From Aureimonas psammosilenae (GTDB taxonomy: Bacteria > Pseudomonadota > Alphaproteobacteria > Rhizobiales > Rhizobiaceae), in the NCBI RefSeq assembly GCF_009176975.1, contig NZ_WEZG01000005.1, forward strand, positions 1-64,000: a DNA stretch of 64,000 nucleotides, given 5' to 3'. Made by a program: the position numbers and the translations under genes. Positions 40,067-50,053 of this stretch are shown here, piece by piece. How positions within the stretch are numbered: position 1 is the stretch's first letter; each line of letters begins with the position of its first letter. The notes under the pieces were generated by a model. The model was not told where the DNA came from. It ran no database searches and saw nothing but the letters and a program-made list of their open reading frames with translations.

Positions 40067-40768
40067 ATGGTCACGAAAGTCGCCCTCATCATCGGAGGCG
40101 GCAGCGGCATGGGAGCCGAAGCCGCACGCAAGCTCAAGGACGACGGGTTCGAAGTGGGAATCCTGTCGTCGTCGGGCAAGGGCGAGGCGCTGGGCCGCGA
40201 ACTCGGCGGCATCGGCGTCACCGGCTCGAACCGTTCGGAGGAAGACGTGAAGGCGTTGGTCGAGGCCGCGCTGACGCGTTGGGGCCGGGTCGACGCCCTC
40301 GTCAACAGCGCCGGTCACGGACCGCGCGGCGATCTCATGGCGCTTTCCGACACCGACTGGCACGAAGGCATGGACACCTATCTTCTGCCGATGATCCGCG
40401 CGAGCCGCCTCGTACTGCCGGCGATGGAAGCGCAGAAGGCCGGCTCGATCGTCAATATCTCGACCTTCGCCGCCTTCGAGCCCGACCCCGCCTTTCCGAC
40501 GTCGGCGGTGTTCCGCGCAGGGCTTGCGTCCTTCGCCAAGCTCTTCGCCGACAAACATGCCGGCCACGGCATCCGCATGAACAACGTCTTGCCGGGCTTC
40601 ATCGATTCCTTCGCGCCAAACGAGGAGCGCGTGCGGCAGATCCCGATGAAGCGCTACGGCACGGTCGAGGAAGTCGCCGAACTCGTCGGCTTCCTGGCGT
40701 CCGACAAGTCGTCTTATATCACCGGCCAGAATATCCGCATCGACGGCGGCATCACCCGGTCCGTGTGA
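40067..40768 (+). CDS. SDR family oxidoreductase with altered catalytic site
   Basis: 233 aa Rossmann-fold protein. The dinucleotide loop reads GGGSGMGAEAARKL, DALVNSAGHG matches NNAG and IVNISTFAAFEP carries the usual Ser. Where SDRs have YxxxK, this protein has PTSAVFRAGLASFAKL: the Tyr and Lys are not in place. The C-terminus (GQNIRIDGGITRSV) is typical of classical SDRs. It may bind NAD(P)(H) but lacks the standard proton relay, so its reaction is uncertain. GGGAGAAAAGG precedes ATG 40067. It lies between priA (divergent) and sdhB (convergent). Confidence 0.88.
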   Translation: MVTKVALIIGGGSGMGAEAARKLKDDGFEVGILSSSGKGEALGRELGGIGVTGSNRSEEDVKALVEAALTRWGRVDALVNSAGHGPRGDLMALSDTDWHEGMDTYLLPMIRASRLVLPAMEAQKAGSIVNISTFAAFEPDPAFPTSAVFRAGLASFAKLFADKHAGHGIRMNNVLPGFIDSFAPNEERVRQIPMKRYGTVEEVAELVGFLASDKSSYITGQNIRIDGGITRSV

Positions 40769-40777
40769 CGCAAAAGC

Positions 40778-40803
40778 AGGGCGCCGCCTGGAAACGGCGC
40801 CCT
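40778..40803. terminator. Bidirectional terminator between SDR gene and sdhB
   Basis: GGGCGCCG/CGGCGCCC with an 8-base loop in the 49-bp convergent spacer. On the minus strand it is followed by TGCTTTTGC, on the plus strand by TTGCC. Confidence 0.65.
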
Positions 40804-40817
40804 TGCCGGTGAAGTCT

Positions 40818-41597
40818 TCAGACCCGGCGCTCGACCATCATCTTCTTGATCTCGGCGATGGCCTTGGCCGGGTTCAGGCCCTTCGGGCAGGTCTGCGTGC
40901 AGTTCATGATCGTGTGGCAGCGGTAAAGCCGGAAGGGGTCTTCCAGGTTGTCGAGCCGCTCGCCCGTCGCTTCGTCGCGCGAATCGATCAGCCAGCGATA
41001 GGCCTGGAGAAGAACGGCGGGTCCGAGATAACGCTCGCCGTTCCACCAATAGCTTGGGCACGAGGTCTGGCAGCAGAAGCACAGGATGCACTCGTAAAGG
41101 CCGTCCAGCTTCTCGCGGTCCGAATGGCTCTGGCGCCATTCCTTCTCGGGCGTCGGGGTTTCCGTCTTCAGCCAAGGATCGATGGAGCGAAGCTGCGCGT
41201 AGGGAACCGTCAGGTCGGGCACGAGATCCTTGATCACCGGCATGTGGGGCAGGGGATAGACCTTGATGGCCCCCTTCACCTCGTCCATGCCCTTGGTGCA
41301 GGCCAGCGTGTTGGCGCCGTCGATGTTCATGGAGCAGGAGCCGCAGATGCCTTCGCGGCACGAGCGGCGCAGCGTCAGGGTCGAATCGACCTTGTTCTTG
41401 ATCCACAGAAGCGCGTCGAGCACCATCGGCCCGCAATCGTCGGTATCGACATAGAAAGTGTCGATCCGCGGATTTTCCTCGTCGTCCGGCGACCAGCGAT
41501 AGATACCGAACTCGCGCACGTTCTTGGCGCCCGCCGGTTTCTCCCACACCTTGCCCTTGGTGATGCGGGAGTTCTTCGGGAGGGTAAGCTCGACCAT
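40818..41597 (-). CDS. sdhB: Succinate dehydrogenase iron-sulfur subunit
   Basis: 259 aa. 2Fe-2S ligands are in CREGICGSC plus a later Cys; the 4Fe-4S and 3Fe-4S sites are in [15 protein letters not shown] and [14 protein letters not shown]. It passes electrons from SdhA to the quinone site of SdhCD in complex II of the inner membrane. Unusually it is not directly after sdhA: 5.1 kb with three genes on the other strand lies between. It must therefore have its own promoter in 41598-41849. No clear ribosome site precedes ATG 41597. Confidence 0.98.
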   Translation of the reverse strand: MVELTLPKNSRITKGKVWEKPAGAKNVREFGIYRWSPDDEENPRIDTFYVDTDDCGPMVLDALLWIKNKVDSTLTLRRSCREGICGSCSMNIDGANTLACTKGMDEVKGAIKVYPLPHMPVIKDLVPDLTVPYAQLRSIDPWLKTETPTPEKEWRQSHSDREKLDGLYECILCFCCQTSCPSYWWNGERYLGPAVLLQAYRWLIDSRDEATGERLDNLEDPFRLYRCHTIMNCTQTCPKGLNPAKAIAEIKKMMVERRV

Positions 41598-41849
41598 CGG
41601 GGACTAAAACCGGCTGCCAGTTTGGAACGTGTCGAAACATAAAGGGCCCGGCCGCAAAACGAAAGCGGCAAAGCCACGCAGGACATATCGCAAATCGGTT
41701 GAAAGTTCTTTTGCGGTCGGCAGCACCAGCCAGTGCCCCGGCGGAAGGTTCGTTCACCGAACACTTACCGTTCCGATCGATTCCCCATTCCGTAACCCGA
41801 TTGGGAAAGCAGCCCTCTTTAAGAAAGGCTCGACGAAGCGGACGAATCC

Positions 41850-43631
41850 ATGACGAAGCACCGGCGTGATCGAAGAAGAAGGGAGGCAAGAGCGAGCAGT
41901 CTCGATCTTCTGCTGTCGCTTTCCTTCGCCTTCATCGTCCTGTGCCTTCTCGGCCTGACGGCAAGCTCCCTCGGGCCGTTCTGGAACGCCTATACCGCCG
42001 CCCGCTCCAATCTCGGCGAAACGGCGCGTTTGCGCGCGACCTTCGACGCCGCCAATCGTGTTTCGGCCGAGCGCGGACCGGCAAACAGCCTGATGACGTC
42101 GTCTGAGGAGAATATCGTCAGCGCGAGATGGCGTATCGTGGCCGCGCGCGACGAGACCGATCGCGCCCTCGGCGAGCTTGTCGTGGCCATGCGCCAACCC
42201 GAAACGGGCGACGCCGAGCGGCGCGAGCTGACGAAGCTGATGGACGCGGCCCGGCAGGCCCTTCTTTACGGTCGCAACCAGATCGACCGCGTCGCCGACA
42301 TGCCCGGCCAGCATCGGCCCGATGCGGAGATCAAGCGCGCCATCGCCCAGATGTTCGCCGCCTTCGACGCCATACGCGAAATCTCCATTCGGCAGATCGG
42401 CGTTCTCGGGCGCCGGAATCCGGCCCTGGCGAGCGTCGCCACGGTGGCGAGCGGGGCGAGCGACCTGCGCGAATATGCCGGGCGCCTCGGCTCGATCATC
42501 GTTCCCGCCATCGCGCGCAACGAGCGGCTCTCGCCGTTGGAGCTGGAGCAGGTGGCGCGCATGCAGGGGCGGCTGCACCAGCTCTGGGACCTTCTGCGCG
42601 GGCAATCGGAATTCAACGGTGGCGGCCCGCTGGAGGCGGTCGCTGCGAAGGTCGAAGCCGTTTACTTCGGCACCGGCCAATCCTTGATCGCGTCCATGGT
42701 GGTGGGTGGAAGCCTCGGGTCCTATCCCATGAGCGTCGGCGACCTGACGCGGCTCTACGTGCCGACCATGATGCCGCTGGAAGAGCTGCGCGAAGCCTAT
42801 CTCGCCAACATGGCGAACCTTCTGGAAAGGGACGAGGAAGCCGCTTTCCGGCGGCTTTGCGCGGCCGGCGCGGCGGCGATCGTGGTTCTCGCCTGCCTGG
42901 CGGCGCTTTTCGCGTGGTTGCGTTTGCGTGTTCTCCGTCCGCTTCTTCAGGCCCGACGGATCGCGCTGGCGCTGGCGAGCGGCGAGGATTCGCCGGATTT
43001 CGGCGCCCGGCCCCGAATGCTGGAACTCGTCCGCCTTTTCGAGGCGCTCGCGGTTCTTCGTCACCGGTTGCGCGAACGCGCCGTGACCATGGCCGAATTG
43101 CAGAAGCAGGCCGAGACCGATGGCCTCACCGGCGTCTGGAACCGGCGTGCGCTGGAGCGTTTCGCCCTTGTCCTGCCGGCCGGCGAGGAAGCAGCGCGCT
43201 TCTGCCTCGTGATCGCCGATATCGATCATTTCAAGTCGATCAACGATACGTTCGGCCATCAGGCGGGGGACGACGTCCTGCGCTCCGTGGCGCGGCGGCT
43301 GGCCGATTCGCTCGGCTCCAAGGGGGTGATCGCCCGGCTCGGCGGCGAGGAATTCGCCGTTCTTCTTCCCGGCGGCAATGTCGGCGACGCGCTGCGCACC
43401 GCCGAGGAAATGCGCGCCGCCCTTCGCTCCGCTCCCGTTCCGCTCGGTCAGGCCGGCGGGGAGGTCGCGGTTCGAGCGAGCTTCGGGGTCGCGGCCGGAC
43501 TTCTCGGATCTTCCGGCTGGCCCCGCTTGCTTGGCGCAGCCGATCGCGCACTTTATCGCGCAAAGGCGAACGGGCGCGATTGCGTGCGGCTGGATGGCGG
43601 GGACATGGAGGAGATGCCATCGGCCGCCTGA
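41850..43631 (+). CDS. Membrane-bound diguanylate cyclase (GGEEF)
   Basis: 593 aa. The first transmembrane helix (SLDLLLSLSFAFIVLCLLGL, about 17-40) and second (about 333-356, AAAIVVLACLAALFAWL) enclose a ~290-residue periplasmic helical sensor. A HAMP-like linker follows, then GGDEF (about 425-590) with DGLTGVWNRRALERF, DIDHFKSINDTFGH and an intact RLGGEEF. The RxxD inhibitory site is absent (GSKG at that place). It should make c-di-GMP in response to a periplasmic signal. The gene lies between sdhB and sdhA, divergent from sdhB. Confidence 0.92.
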   Translation: MTKHRRDRRRREARASSLDLLLSLSFAFIVLCLLGLTASSLGPFWNAYTAARSNLGETARLRATFDAANRVSAERGPANSLMTSSEENIVSARWRIVAARDETDRALGELVVAMRQPETGDAERRELTKLMDAARQALLYGRNQIDRVADMPGQHRPDAEIKRAIAQMFAAFDAIREISIRQIGVLGRRNPALASVATVASGASDLREYAGRLGSIIVPAIARNERLSPLELEQVARMQGRLHQLWDLLRGQSEFNGGGPLEAVAAKVEAVYFGTGQSLIASMVVGGSLGSYPMSVGDLTRLYVPTMMPLEELREAYLANMANLLERDEEAAFRRLCAAGAAAIVVLACLAALFAWLRLRVLRPLLQARRIALALASGEDSPDFGARPRMLELVRLFEALAVLRHRLRERAVTMAELQKQAETDGLTGVWNRRALERFALVLPAGEEAARFCLVIADIDHFKSINDTFGHQAGDDVLRSVARRLADSLGSKGVIARLGGEEFAVLLPGGNVGDALRTAEEMRAALRSAPVPLGQAGGEVAVRASFGVAAGLLGSSGWPRLLGAADRALYRAKANGRDCVRLDGGDMEEMPSAA

Positions 43632-43663
43632 AACCGCGCCGCGCCGACAGGGGATGACGATCG

Positions 43664-45376
43664 ATGAAACACGGCCACTTTCTCGCAAGCGCCATCGACC
43701 AGGGGCGGGGGCGCGAAAGCGCCGATCTCGTCCTGAAGAACGGGCGCTTTCTCGATCTCGTCACGGGCGAACTCGTTTCCTCCGATATCGCGATCTGCGC
43801 AGACCGGATCGTCGGCACCTTTTGCACCGATTATCGCGGCGCGCGGGAAATCGACATCACGGGCCGGATCGTCGTTCCGGGCTTCATCGATACGCATTTC
43901 CACGTCGAATCCTCGCTGATGCCGCCGCAGGAATTCGAGCGCTGCGTTCTGCCGCGCGGCGTCACCACGGGCATCTGCGATCCGCACGAGATGGCCAATG
44001 TCCTCGGCACCGAGGCCTTTCGGTGGTTTCTGGAGAATGCCGAGACCATGGCGATGGACCTGCGCGTCCAGCTTTCGTCCTGCGTCCCCGCGACGGACCA
44101 TCTGGAAACCTCCGGCGCGCGCATTCTGGCCGCCGACCTCCAGCCCTTCATGCATCATCCGAAGGTCATCGGGCTCGCCGAATTCATGAACTTCCCCGGC
44201 GTCCTGATGAAGGACGCAGGCGTCATGGAGAAGCTTACGCTCTTCGCCGGTCGCCATATCGACGGCCACGCGCCGCTTCTGCGCGGCCAGGACCTCAACG
44301 GTTATATCGCGAGCGGCATCCGCACCGAGCACGAAGCGACGACGGCGGACGAGGCCATGGAGAAGCTGCGCAAGGGCATGACGGTGCTGATCCGCGAAGG
44401 CTCCGTTTCCAAGGACCTCCACGCCCTCGCTCCCATCCTGACCGAGCGGACCTCGCCGTTCCTCGCCTTCTGCACGGATGACCGGAACCCGCTCGATATC
44501 GCGGAGGAAGGGCATTTCGACTTCATCATCCGCACCGCGATCGCGCTCGGCTGCCCGCCGCTCGCCGCGTACCGGGCCGCGTCATGGTCGGCGGCGCGCG
44601 CCTTCGGCCTGTATGACCGCGGCCTCGTCGCGCCCGGCATGCGGGCCGATCTCGTGGTCCTCGACGATCTCGGCGAATGCCGTGTCTCGACCGTCCTGTC
44701 CGCCGGGCGTGTGGTGGACGACGCGCTTTTCGCCGCCCGCCGGCCCGTCGCGCCGATAGGCCGGAACAGCGTGAAGGCGCGCCACGTGGAGGCCGAGGAT
44801 TTCCGCGCCATGGGCTCCGGCCCCGCGACCCCCGTGATCGGCGTCGTGCCGGGCAAGATCATCACCCTTCGCCACGAGATGACCCTGCCTTACCGCGATG
44901 GCGAGCGGCTGATCGACCTTGCGCAGGACGCGGTGAAGGTCGCCGTGGTGGAGCGCCACGGCGTCAACGGCAATATCAGAATCGGCTTCGTCCACGGCTT
45001 CGGCATGAAGCGCGGCGCGATCGCTTCCTCCGTCGGCCACGATTCGCACAACATCACCGTGGTCGGGGCGAACGAGGCGGACATGGCGGCGGCGGTGAAC
45101 GCGCTCGGAACCATGGAAGGCGGCTTCGTCGTGGTGGAAGGAGGCACGGTCCTCGCCTCCATCGCCCTTCCCGTGGCAGGCCTCATGAGCCTCAAACCCT
45201 ACGAGGAGATCACCGCGACGCTGATCGAACTCCGGCAGGCCGCCAAGGGCCTCGGCGTCGTTCTGCCCGAGCCCTTCCTTCAGGTCGCCTTTCTGCCGCT
45301 TCCCGTGATCCCGCACCTCAAGATCACCGACAAGGGACTGGTGGATGTCGATCGGTTCGAACTGGTGGAGGGGTGA
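43664..45376 (+). CDS. ade: Adenine deaminase
   Basis: 570 aa amidohydrolase. [20 protein letters not shown] carries the HxH metal site; further marks are [35 protein letters not shown] and the Asp of [11 protein letters not shown]. The C-terminal half (from about residue 385; [28 protein letters not shown]) is the Ade-specific domain. It converts adenine to hypoxanthine and ammonia for purine salvage. It lies 32 bp after the diguanylate cyclase on the same strand, inside the split sdh cluster. Confidence 0.95.
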   Translation: MKHGHFLASAIDQGRGRESADLVLKNGRFLDLVTGELVSSDIAICADRIVGTFCTDYRGAREIDITGRIVVPGFIDTHFHVESSLMPPQEFERCVLPRGVTTGICDPHEMANVLGTEAFRWFLENAETMAMDLRVQLSSCVPATDHLETSGARILAADLQPFMHHPKVIGLAEFMNFPGVLMKDAGVMEKLTLFAGRHIDGHAPLLRGQDLNGYIASGIRTEHEATTADEAMEKLRKGMTVLIREGSVSKDLHALAPILTERTSPFLAFCTDDRNPLDIAEEGHFDFIIRTAIALGCPPLAAYRAASWSAARAFGLYDRGLVAPGMRADLVVLDDLGECRVSTVLSAGRVVDDALFAARRPVAPIGRNSVKARHVEAEDFRAMGSGPATPVIGVVPGKIITLRHEMTLPYRDGERLIDLAQDAVKVAVVERHGVNGNIRIGFVHGFGMKRGAIASSVGHDSHNITVVGANEADMAAAVNALGTMEGGFVVVEGGTVLASIALPVAGLMSLKPYEEITATLIELRQAAKGLGVVLPEPFLQVAFLPLPVIPHLKITDKGLVDVDRFELVEG

Positions 45377-45701
45377 GGGACCGCCTGTCGCTCATCCGAG
45401 CGAACGGGCATGAAGCATGGTTCGGGTCTCGGACAAGATGGAAATTTGCGCTTCACTTAATCTTAGAGCGAATTCCGTAAGCTGCGACTTGAGTTTCGAC
45501 AAACCCGCTCTTCGAGCGGAAAAGCGGATGCGGATGGGGTGACGGTATGGCAGGGGGCCGAATACCTAAGAGCCTTTGAGGTGACTGCGACGTTTGAAAA
45601 CGGAAACTCGGCAGGGCTGAACTTCGTCCTCGAAGGTGCTTCTATCTTTGGGGAAAGGTCATGCACTTACAGTGCGGTAGCATCCATCCAAGCGTTCGAC
45701 C
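45377..45701. other. Intergenic stretch, 325 bp
   Basis: Lower G+C than the flanks. It has a small hairpin (CCGCTC/GAGCGG at 45505-45519) without a T-run and no convincing gene. It probably contains the promoter of the PAS-GGDEF gene. Confidence 0.45.
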
Positions 45702-46610
45702 ATGAGTCCATCCAATACCCACGAAAAACTTGACCCGCTCTCGCTGTTTCGCGAAACGATCGAGCTGCTCCCGGAAGCGGCGGTGATTTTCGACGCCGAG
45801 GATCGCTACCTTTTCTGGAACGCCAAGTACGAAGAGTTCTACGCCGAAAGCGCGCATTCCCCGCTCGTCGGACAATTGTTCGAGGACTACCTGCGCCAGC
45901 TCTTGGAACTGAAGCAGGTTCCTGCCGCCGTTGGACGCGAAACGGATTGGCTGGCGGAGCGTATGGCGCGACATCGCCAGCCTTTCTCGCGATACGAGCA
46001 TCAGATCGCCGGTTCGCGCTGGATTCGGGTGGAGGAGCGAAGGCTCGCGAGCGGCGGGACCATCGGCACGCGCGTCGACATCACCGAACTGAAGCAGCGC
46101 GAATTCCAGCTCGCCTATCTGGCGCATCACGATGCCATGACGGGTCTGGCGAACCGCGTCCTGTTGCAGGAGCGTCTCGAAGGGGCCATCGCGCGGTCAT
46201 CTCCCGACGCTCCCGCAGCGGTGGTCGGGCTGGACCTCGACCGGTTCAAGCATGTCAACGACCATCTCGGCCACCATGCCGGAGACGAGCTTTTGCGTCA
46301 GGTCGCGGTTCGTCTGCGCGGAGCGGTCCGATCGAGCGACACCGTCGCCAGGGTCGGCGGCGACGAGTTCGTGATCCTGATCCCCGATCTCCCCGATCCC
46401 CGATTCGCGGATGACGCCCTGGGGCGAATCCAGGACAGGGTCAGCGAGCCCTATCTGGTGTTCGGCAACCCGGTCGCGATCGGCGCCAGCGCCGGGCTCG
46501 CGCTGATCCCGCAGGACGGGCAGTCCTGCGATGCTCTGCTTCGCCACTGCGACAACGCGATGTATAGTGCCAAGGTCAATGGCCGTGGCGCTCAGGCAAG
46601 CCGCGAGTAA
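45702..46610 (+). CDS. PAS-GGDEF diguanylate cyclase
   Basis: 302 aa, cytosolic. A PAS domain (about 15-125; LLPEAAVIFDAEDRYLFWNA, a PAS of the PAS-7/PAS-12 kind) is followed by GGDEF (about 140-295): DAMTGLANRVLLQERL, DLDRFKHVNDHLGHHAGD and intact RVGGDEF. The inhibitory I-site is present (RSSD five residues before GGDEF), so this cyclase should be product-inhibited, unlike the other two GGDEF proteins in the window. It is the last of three plus-strand genes between sdhB and sdhA. Confidence 0.93.
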   Translation: MSPSNTHEKLDPLSLFRETIELLPEAAVIFDAEDRYLFWNAKYEEFYAESAHSPLVGQLFEDYLRQLLELKQVPAAVGRETDWLAERMARHRQPFSRYEHQIAGSRWIRVEERRLASGGTIGTRVDITELKQREFQLAYLAHHDAMTGLANRVLLQERLEGAIARSSPDAPAAVVGLDLDRFKHVNDHLGHHAGDELLRQVAVRLRGAVRSSDTVARVGGDEFVILIPDLPDPRFADDALGRIQDRVSEPYLVFGNPVAIGASAGLALIPQDGQSCDALLRHCDNAMYSAKVNGRGAQASRE

Positions 46611-46697
46611 TTAACCTTCTCCGTCAGGTAGATTGCCGGAACTGCCGATGGGCAGGCTTCAGACGGTGTTGTTCGCCAGCCGATCCATCAACGCGAA

Positions 46698-46719
46698 ACG
46701 GCCCGCTTTCGCGGGCCGT
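46698..46719 (-). terminator. Hairpin terminator after sdhA
   Basis: The perfect 9-bp stem ACGGCCCGC/GCGGGCCGT with a 4-base loop lies 24 bp after the sdhA stop; on the minus strand it is followed by TTTCG. It would end the sdhCDA transcript and may also stop the convergent GGDEF transcript. Confidence 0.65.
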
Positions 46720-46742
46720 GATCGCTCGATGAGCCAAGCGGA

Positions 46743-48596
46743 TCAGTAAACGCGCTTCTTCGGCTTGATGTATTCCATCTCGTTGGACAGCGTGTAGGTG
46801 TGCACCGGGCGGTCGTCCAGGGTGACGGTCTTGCCCACCGTGTCGCAGAAGCTCAGCGTGTGCTTCATCCAGTTCTGGTCGTCGCGATCGGGGAAGTCCT
46901 CGCGCGCATGGGCACCGCGCGATTCCTGGCGGGCCAGCGCCGAGTCCATGGTGACGACGGCCTGGCTGATGAGGTTGTCGTATTCCAGTGTCTCGATGAG
47001 GTCCGTGTTCCAGATGAGAGAGCGGTCCTTGACGTCGACATCCTCCGAGCCCTGCCAGACTTCGTGGATTTTGGTGTGACCCTCTTCCAGCACTTCGCCG
47101 GTGCGGAACACGGCGCAGTTCGACTGCATCGTGCGCTGCATCTGGTCGCGAAGCACCGCCGTCGGCGTCGAGCCCTTGGCGTGGCGGAAGCGATCGAGGC
47201 GCGCGAGCGAGTTCTCCCCGGCATCGGCCGGCAAAGGCGCATGGCTCTGGCCGGGCGTCACCGTTTCGGCGCAGCGAAGCGCCGCCGCGCGGCCGAAGAC
47301 CACGAGATCGATCAGCGAGTTGGAGCCGAGCCGGTTGGCGCCGTGAACGGACACGCAGGCCGCTTCGCCGACCGCCATCAAGCCGGGCACGACGGTGTCG
47401 GCATCGCCGTTCTTCTTGGTCAGAACCTCGCCGTGATAGTTCGTCGGGATGCCGCCCATGTTGTAATGGACGGTCGGCAGAACCGGGATCGGCTCGCGCG
47501 TGACATCCACGCCCGCGAAGATGCGCGCCGATTCCGAAATGCCGGGCAGACGCTCGGCCAGGATTTTCGGGTCCAGATGGTCGAGATGAAGGAAGATATG
47601 GTCCTTGTTCTTGCCGACGCCCCGGCCGTCGCGGATCTCCATGGTCATGGAGCGTGACACCACGTCGCGCGAAGCCAGATCTTTGGCGGAGGGCGCATAG
47701 CGCTCCATGAAGCGCTCGCCTTCGGAATTCGTCAGGTAACCGCCTTCGCCGCGCGCGCCTTCCGTGATGAGGCAGCCTGCGCCGTAGATGCCGGTCGGGT
47801 GGAACTGCACGAATTCCATGTCCTGCAGCGGCAGGCCGGCGCGCAGCACCATGGCGTTGCCGTCGCCCGTGCAGGTATGGGCCGAGGTCGCGGAGAAATA
47901 GGCGCGGCCATAGCCGCCGGTCGCCAGGATCGTCTTCTTGGCGCGGAAGCGGTGGATCGTGCCGTCATCCATGCAAAGCGCGACGACGCCCCGGCAGGCG
48001 CCTTCCTCATCCATGATGAGGTCGATCGCGAAATACTCGATGAAGAATTCCGAGGAATAACGGAGCGACTGGCCGTAGAGCGTGTGGAGGATGGCGTGGC
48101 CGGTGCGGTCGGCGGCGGCGCAGGTGCGCTGCGCGGCCGGTCCTTCGCCGAACTCGGTCGTCATGCCGCCGAAGGGGCGCTGATAGATGCGTCCGTCTTC
48201 CGTGCGGCTGAACGGCACGCCGAAATGCTCCAGCTCGTAGACGGCGGCCGGGGCTTCGCGCACGAGATACTCGATGGCGTCCTGGTCGCCCAGCCAGTCC
48301 GACCCCTTCACGGTGTCGTACATATGCCAGCGCCAGTCGTCCTTGCCCATGTTGCCGAGCGACGCCGCGACGCCCCCTTGCGCGGCGACGGTGTGCGAGC
48401 GCGTCGGGAAGACCTTCGAGATGCAGGCGGTCTTGAGGCCGGCCTGCGCCGCGCCGAGCGTCGCGCGAAGGCCGGCACCGCCGGCGCCCACCACCACCAC
48501 GTCGAAGGTGTGGTCGATGAACTCGTAGGCCTTGCCGTCGGTGACGCGGGTGGTGCGGTGCGGCTGGCCGCCGCTCGGCGTGTCGGAATGGACCAT
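46743..48596 (-). CDS. sdhA: Succinate dehydrogenase flavoprotein subunit
   Basis: 617 aa. [17 protein letters not shown] is the FAD Rossmann loop, [10 protein letters not shown] holds the His that carries covalent FAD, and [15 protein letters not shown] and the late [18 protein letters not shown] complete the substrate domain. It oxidises succinate to fumarate. Four bases downstream of sdhD in the order sdhC-sdhD-sdhA; a hairpin then ends the unit and sdhB is 5.1 kb away. Confidence 0.98.
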   Translation of the reverse strand: MVHSDTPSGGQPHRTTRVTDGKAYEFIDHTFDVVVVGAGGAGLRATLGAAQAGLKTACISKVFPTRSHTVAAQGGVAASLGNMGKDDWRWHMYDTVKGSDWLGDQDAIEYLVREAPAAVYELEHFGVPFSRTEDGRIYQRPFGGMTTEFGEGPAAQRTCAAADRTGHAILHTLYGQSLRYSSEFFIEYFAIDLIMDEEGACRGVVALCMDDGTIHRFRAKKTILATGGYGRAYFSATSAHTCTGDGNAMVLRAGLPLQDMEFVQFHPTGIYGAGCLITEGARGEGGYLTNSEGERFMERYAPSAKDLASRDVVSRSMTMEIRDGRGVGKNKDHIFLHLDHLDPKILAERLPGISESARIFAGVDVTREPIPVLPTVHYNMGGIPTNYHGEVLTKKNGDADTVVPGLMAVGEAACVSVHGANRLGSNSLIDLVVFGRAAALRCAETVTPGQSHAPLPADAGENSLARLDRFRHAKGSTPTAVLRDQMQRTMQSNCAVFRTGEVLEEGHTKIHEVWQGSEDVDVKDRSLIWNTDLIETLEYDNLISQAVVTMDSALARQESRGAHAREDFPDRDDQNWMKHTLSFCDTVGKTVTLDDRPVHTYTLSNEMEYIKPKKRVY

Positions 48597-48599
48597 ATC

Positions 48600-48977
48600 T
48601 CAGGCTCCGAAGGTCAGCCTGCCGATCGCGATCAAGGAGACCGCGGCGACGAGGATGGCGAAAAAGGTGTTCAGGATCTGCAGCGGAACGCGCAGGTGCC
48701 CGTGGATGTAGTCCTCGATGATGACCTGCATCCCGAGCCGCATATGGAAGGTTGCGGAAACGATCGTCAGCGCCATCACGAGACCGACGAACGGGTTGGC
48801 GAAGGCGGCGCGAACATCCGCATAGGTGCCGTCGTGGAGGACGACGAGGAGGATCACGAAGGCGGTCAGGAGGATCGCGTTGGAAATACCGCTGAGCCGC
48901 TGGTGCCAGAAATGGCCGGTGCCGTCATGGGCCGCGCCAAGACCGCGAACGCGGGAAAGGTCGGTGCGCATCTTCAT
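48600..48977 (-). CDS. sdhD: Succinate dehydrogenase membrane anchor subunit
   Basis: 125 aa with three transmembrane helices. The second helix ends SATFHMRLGMQVIIEDYIHG, which holds the haem-ligand His and the quinone-site Tyr of SdhD. It is 10 bp after sdhC and three bases before sdhA. Confidence 0.95.
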   Translation of the reverse strand: MKMRTDLSRVRGLGAAHDGTGHFWHQRLSGISNAILLTAFVILLVVLHDGTYADVRAAFANPFVGLVMALTIVSATFHMRLGMQVIIEDYIHGHLRVPLQILNTFFAILVAAVSLIAIGRLTFGA

Positions 48978-48987
48978 GGTGTTTTCC

Positions 48988-49377
48988 TCAGACGATCGCG
49001 ACGACGAGCCAGAGCAGGGCGGTGAGGCCGAGCGAGCCGGCGTAATTGGCGACCGCGAGCTTGGTCGAGGTCTCCTTCTGGAGGCCGTGTCCCGTGTCCC
49101 AGATGAAGTGGCGGATGCCGCCGAGCATGTGGTGGATCAGCACCCAGCTATAGGCGAACAGCACCAGCCGGCCGATGATCGAGCCGAAGAACCAGGATGC
49201 CCAGGCGAAGGCCGCCGGCCCGCTGGCCGCGGCCGCCAGCCACCACACGACCAGAAGCGTGCCGACATAAAGCGCGCCGCCCGTGACGCGGTGCGTGATC
49301 GAGGCCGCCATTGTCGGCCGGAATCGGTAGACCGTCAGATGCGGGGAAAGGGGACGGACGATCTTCGTGGTCGACAT
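48988..49377 (-). CDS. sdhC: Succinate dehydrogenase cytochrome b556 subunit
   Basis: 129 aa with three transmembrane helices. RPLSPHLTVYRFRPTMAASI THR contains the SPHLxxYr quinone-site signature and SWVLIHHMLGGIRHFIWDTG the haem His. GAGGAG stands seven bases before ATG 49377, so a longer frame to 49419 is rejected. First gene of sdhCDA. Confidence 0.96.
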   Translation of the reverse strand: MSTTKIVRPLSPHLTVYRFRPTMAASITHRVTGGALYVGTLLVVWWLAAAASGPAAFAWASWFFGSIIGRLVLFAYSWVLIHHMLGGIRHFIWDTGHGLQKETSTKLAVANYAGSLGLTALLWLVVAIV

Positions 49378-49543
49378 GAAGGCTCCTCGATGCGGCCGGG
49401 CGCGGAATCTTCGCTGCACCGCATCCCGCGTCTTGCCTTACAGCTAAAAGGTCATCGCGCGGTCGAATGCAAGACCTTGGAATCGGTCAAAGGAGCGCGG
49501 GGGCGTCAAAATCGATTAGAGACGCGGTGGGCGTCGGTTCCCG

Positions 49544-50011
49544 TCAGCGCCCGGTGAAGCGGATGACATAGCTCGACCAATCCGCCGTGACGGCGACCGA
49601 ATCGTAGAACAAGCGGCTCGGGCCGGGATTGCGCGGTGCATGGAGAACAAGCTTCGACCAGCCGCGCGTGTCGGCTTCTTCCGCCAGAAGGTCCACCATG
49701 GCGCGAGCGATGCCTTTTCGCCGATGCCGGTGGTCGACATAAAGATGGTCGGCAAGGCCTGAGCGCATGCCGGTGAAGAGATCCGGCAAGTCGTAGAACA
49801 TCACGAAGCCGACAAGGGCGCCGTCGAGACGCGCGCCGAGGATCTCGGCGCTGCGGTCCTGAAGAAGCTGTTCGGCATAGAGCTTGTCCGGGGCGCTCGG
49901 CGCACCGCGAAACATGTCCTGGTTATAGGCCGCGATGAGGGGCGCGAAATCGCGCGCATCCTTCAAGCGCAGGAGCCTGATCTCGATATCGGGATGCGGC
50001 AGAACTTCCAT
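49544..50011 (-). CDS. GNAT family N-acetyltransferase
   Basis: 155 aa. It begins with an acceptor-side fold (IEIRLLRLKDARDFAPLIAA) and has motif A in DHLYVDHRHRRKGIARAMVD (R/QxxGxA acetyl-CoA loop), then WSKLVLHAPRNPGPSRLFYD. The substrate is unknown. AGGAG five bases upstream fixes ATG 50011; the open frame further upstream runs into the inverted-repeat element and is not coding. Confidence 0.88.
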   Translation of the reverse strand: MEVLPHPDIEIRLLRLKDARDFAPLIAAYNQDMFRGAPSAPDKLYAEQLLQDRSAEILGARLDGALVGFVMFYDLPDLFTGMRSGLADHLYVDHRHRRKGIARAMVDLLAEEADTRGWSKLVLHAPRNPGPSRLFYDSVAVTADWSSYVIRFTGR

Positions 50012-50053
50012 TCCGCTCCTGTCCCTCCGAACGAAGCGGCGGTCAAGATACTT

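Noticed and set aside
45505-45519. Short hairpin considered as a terminator after adenine deaminase
   Set aside because: Six-base stem, no T-run and 128 bp from the stop codon.
45377-46742. Insertion sequence as the cause of the split sdh cluster
   Set aside because: No transposase, terminal inverted repeats or target duplication visible at either border of the block.
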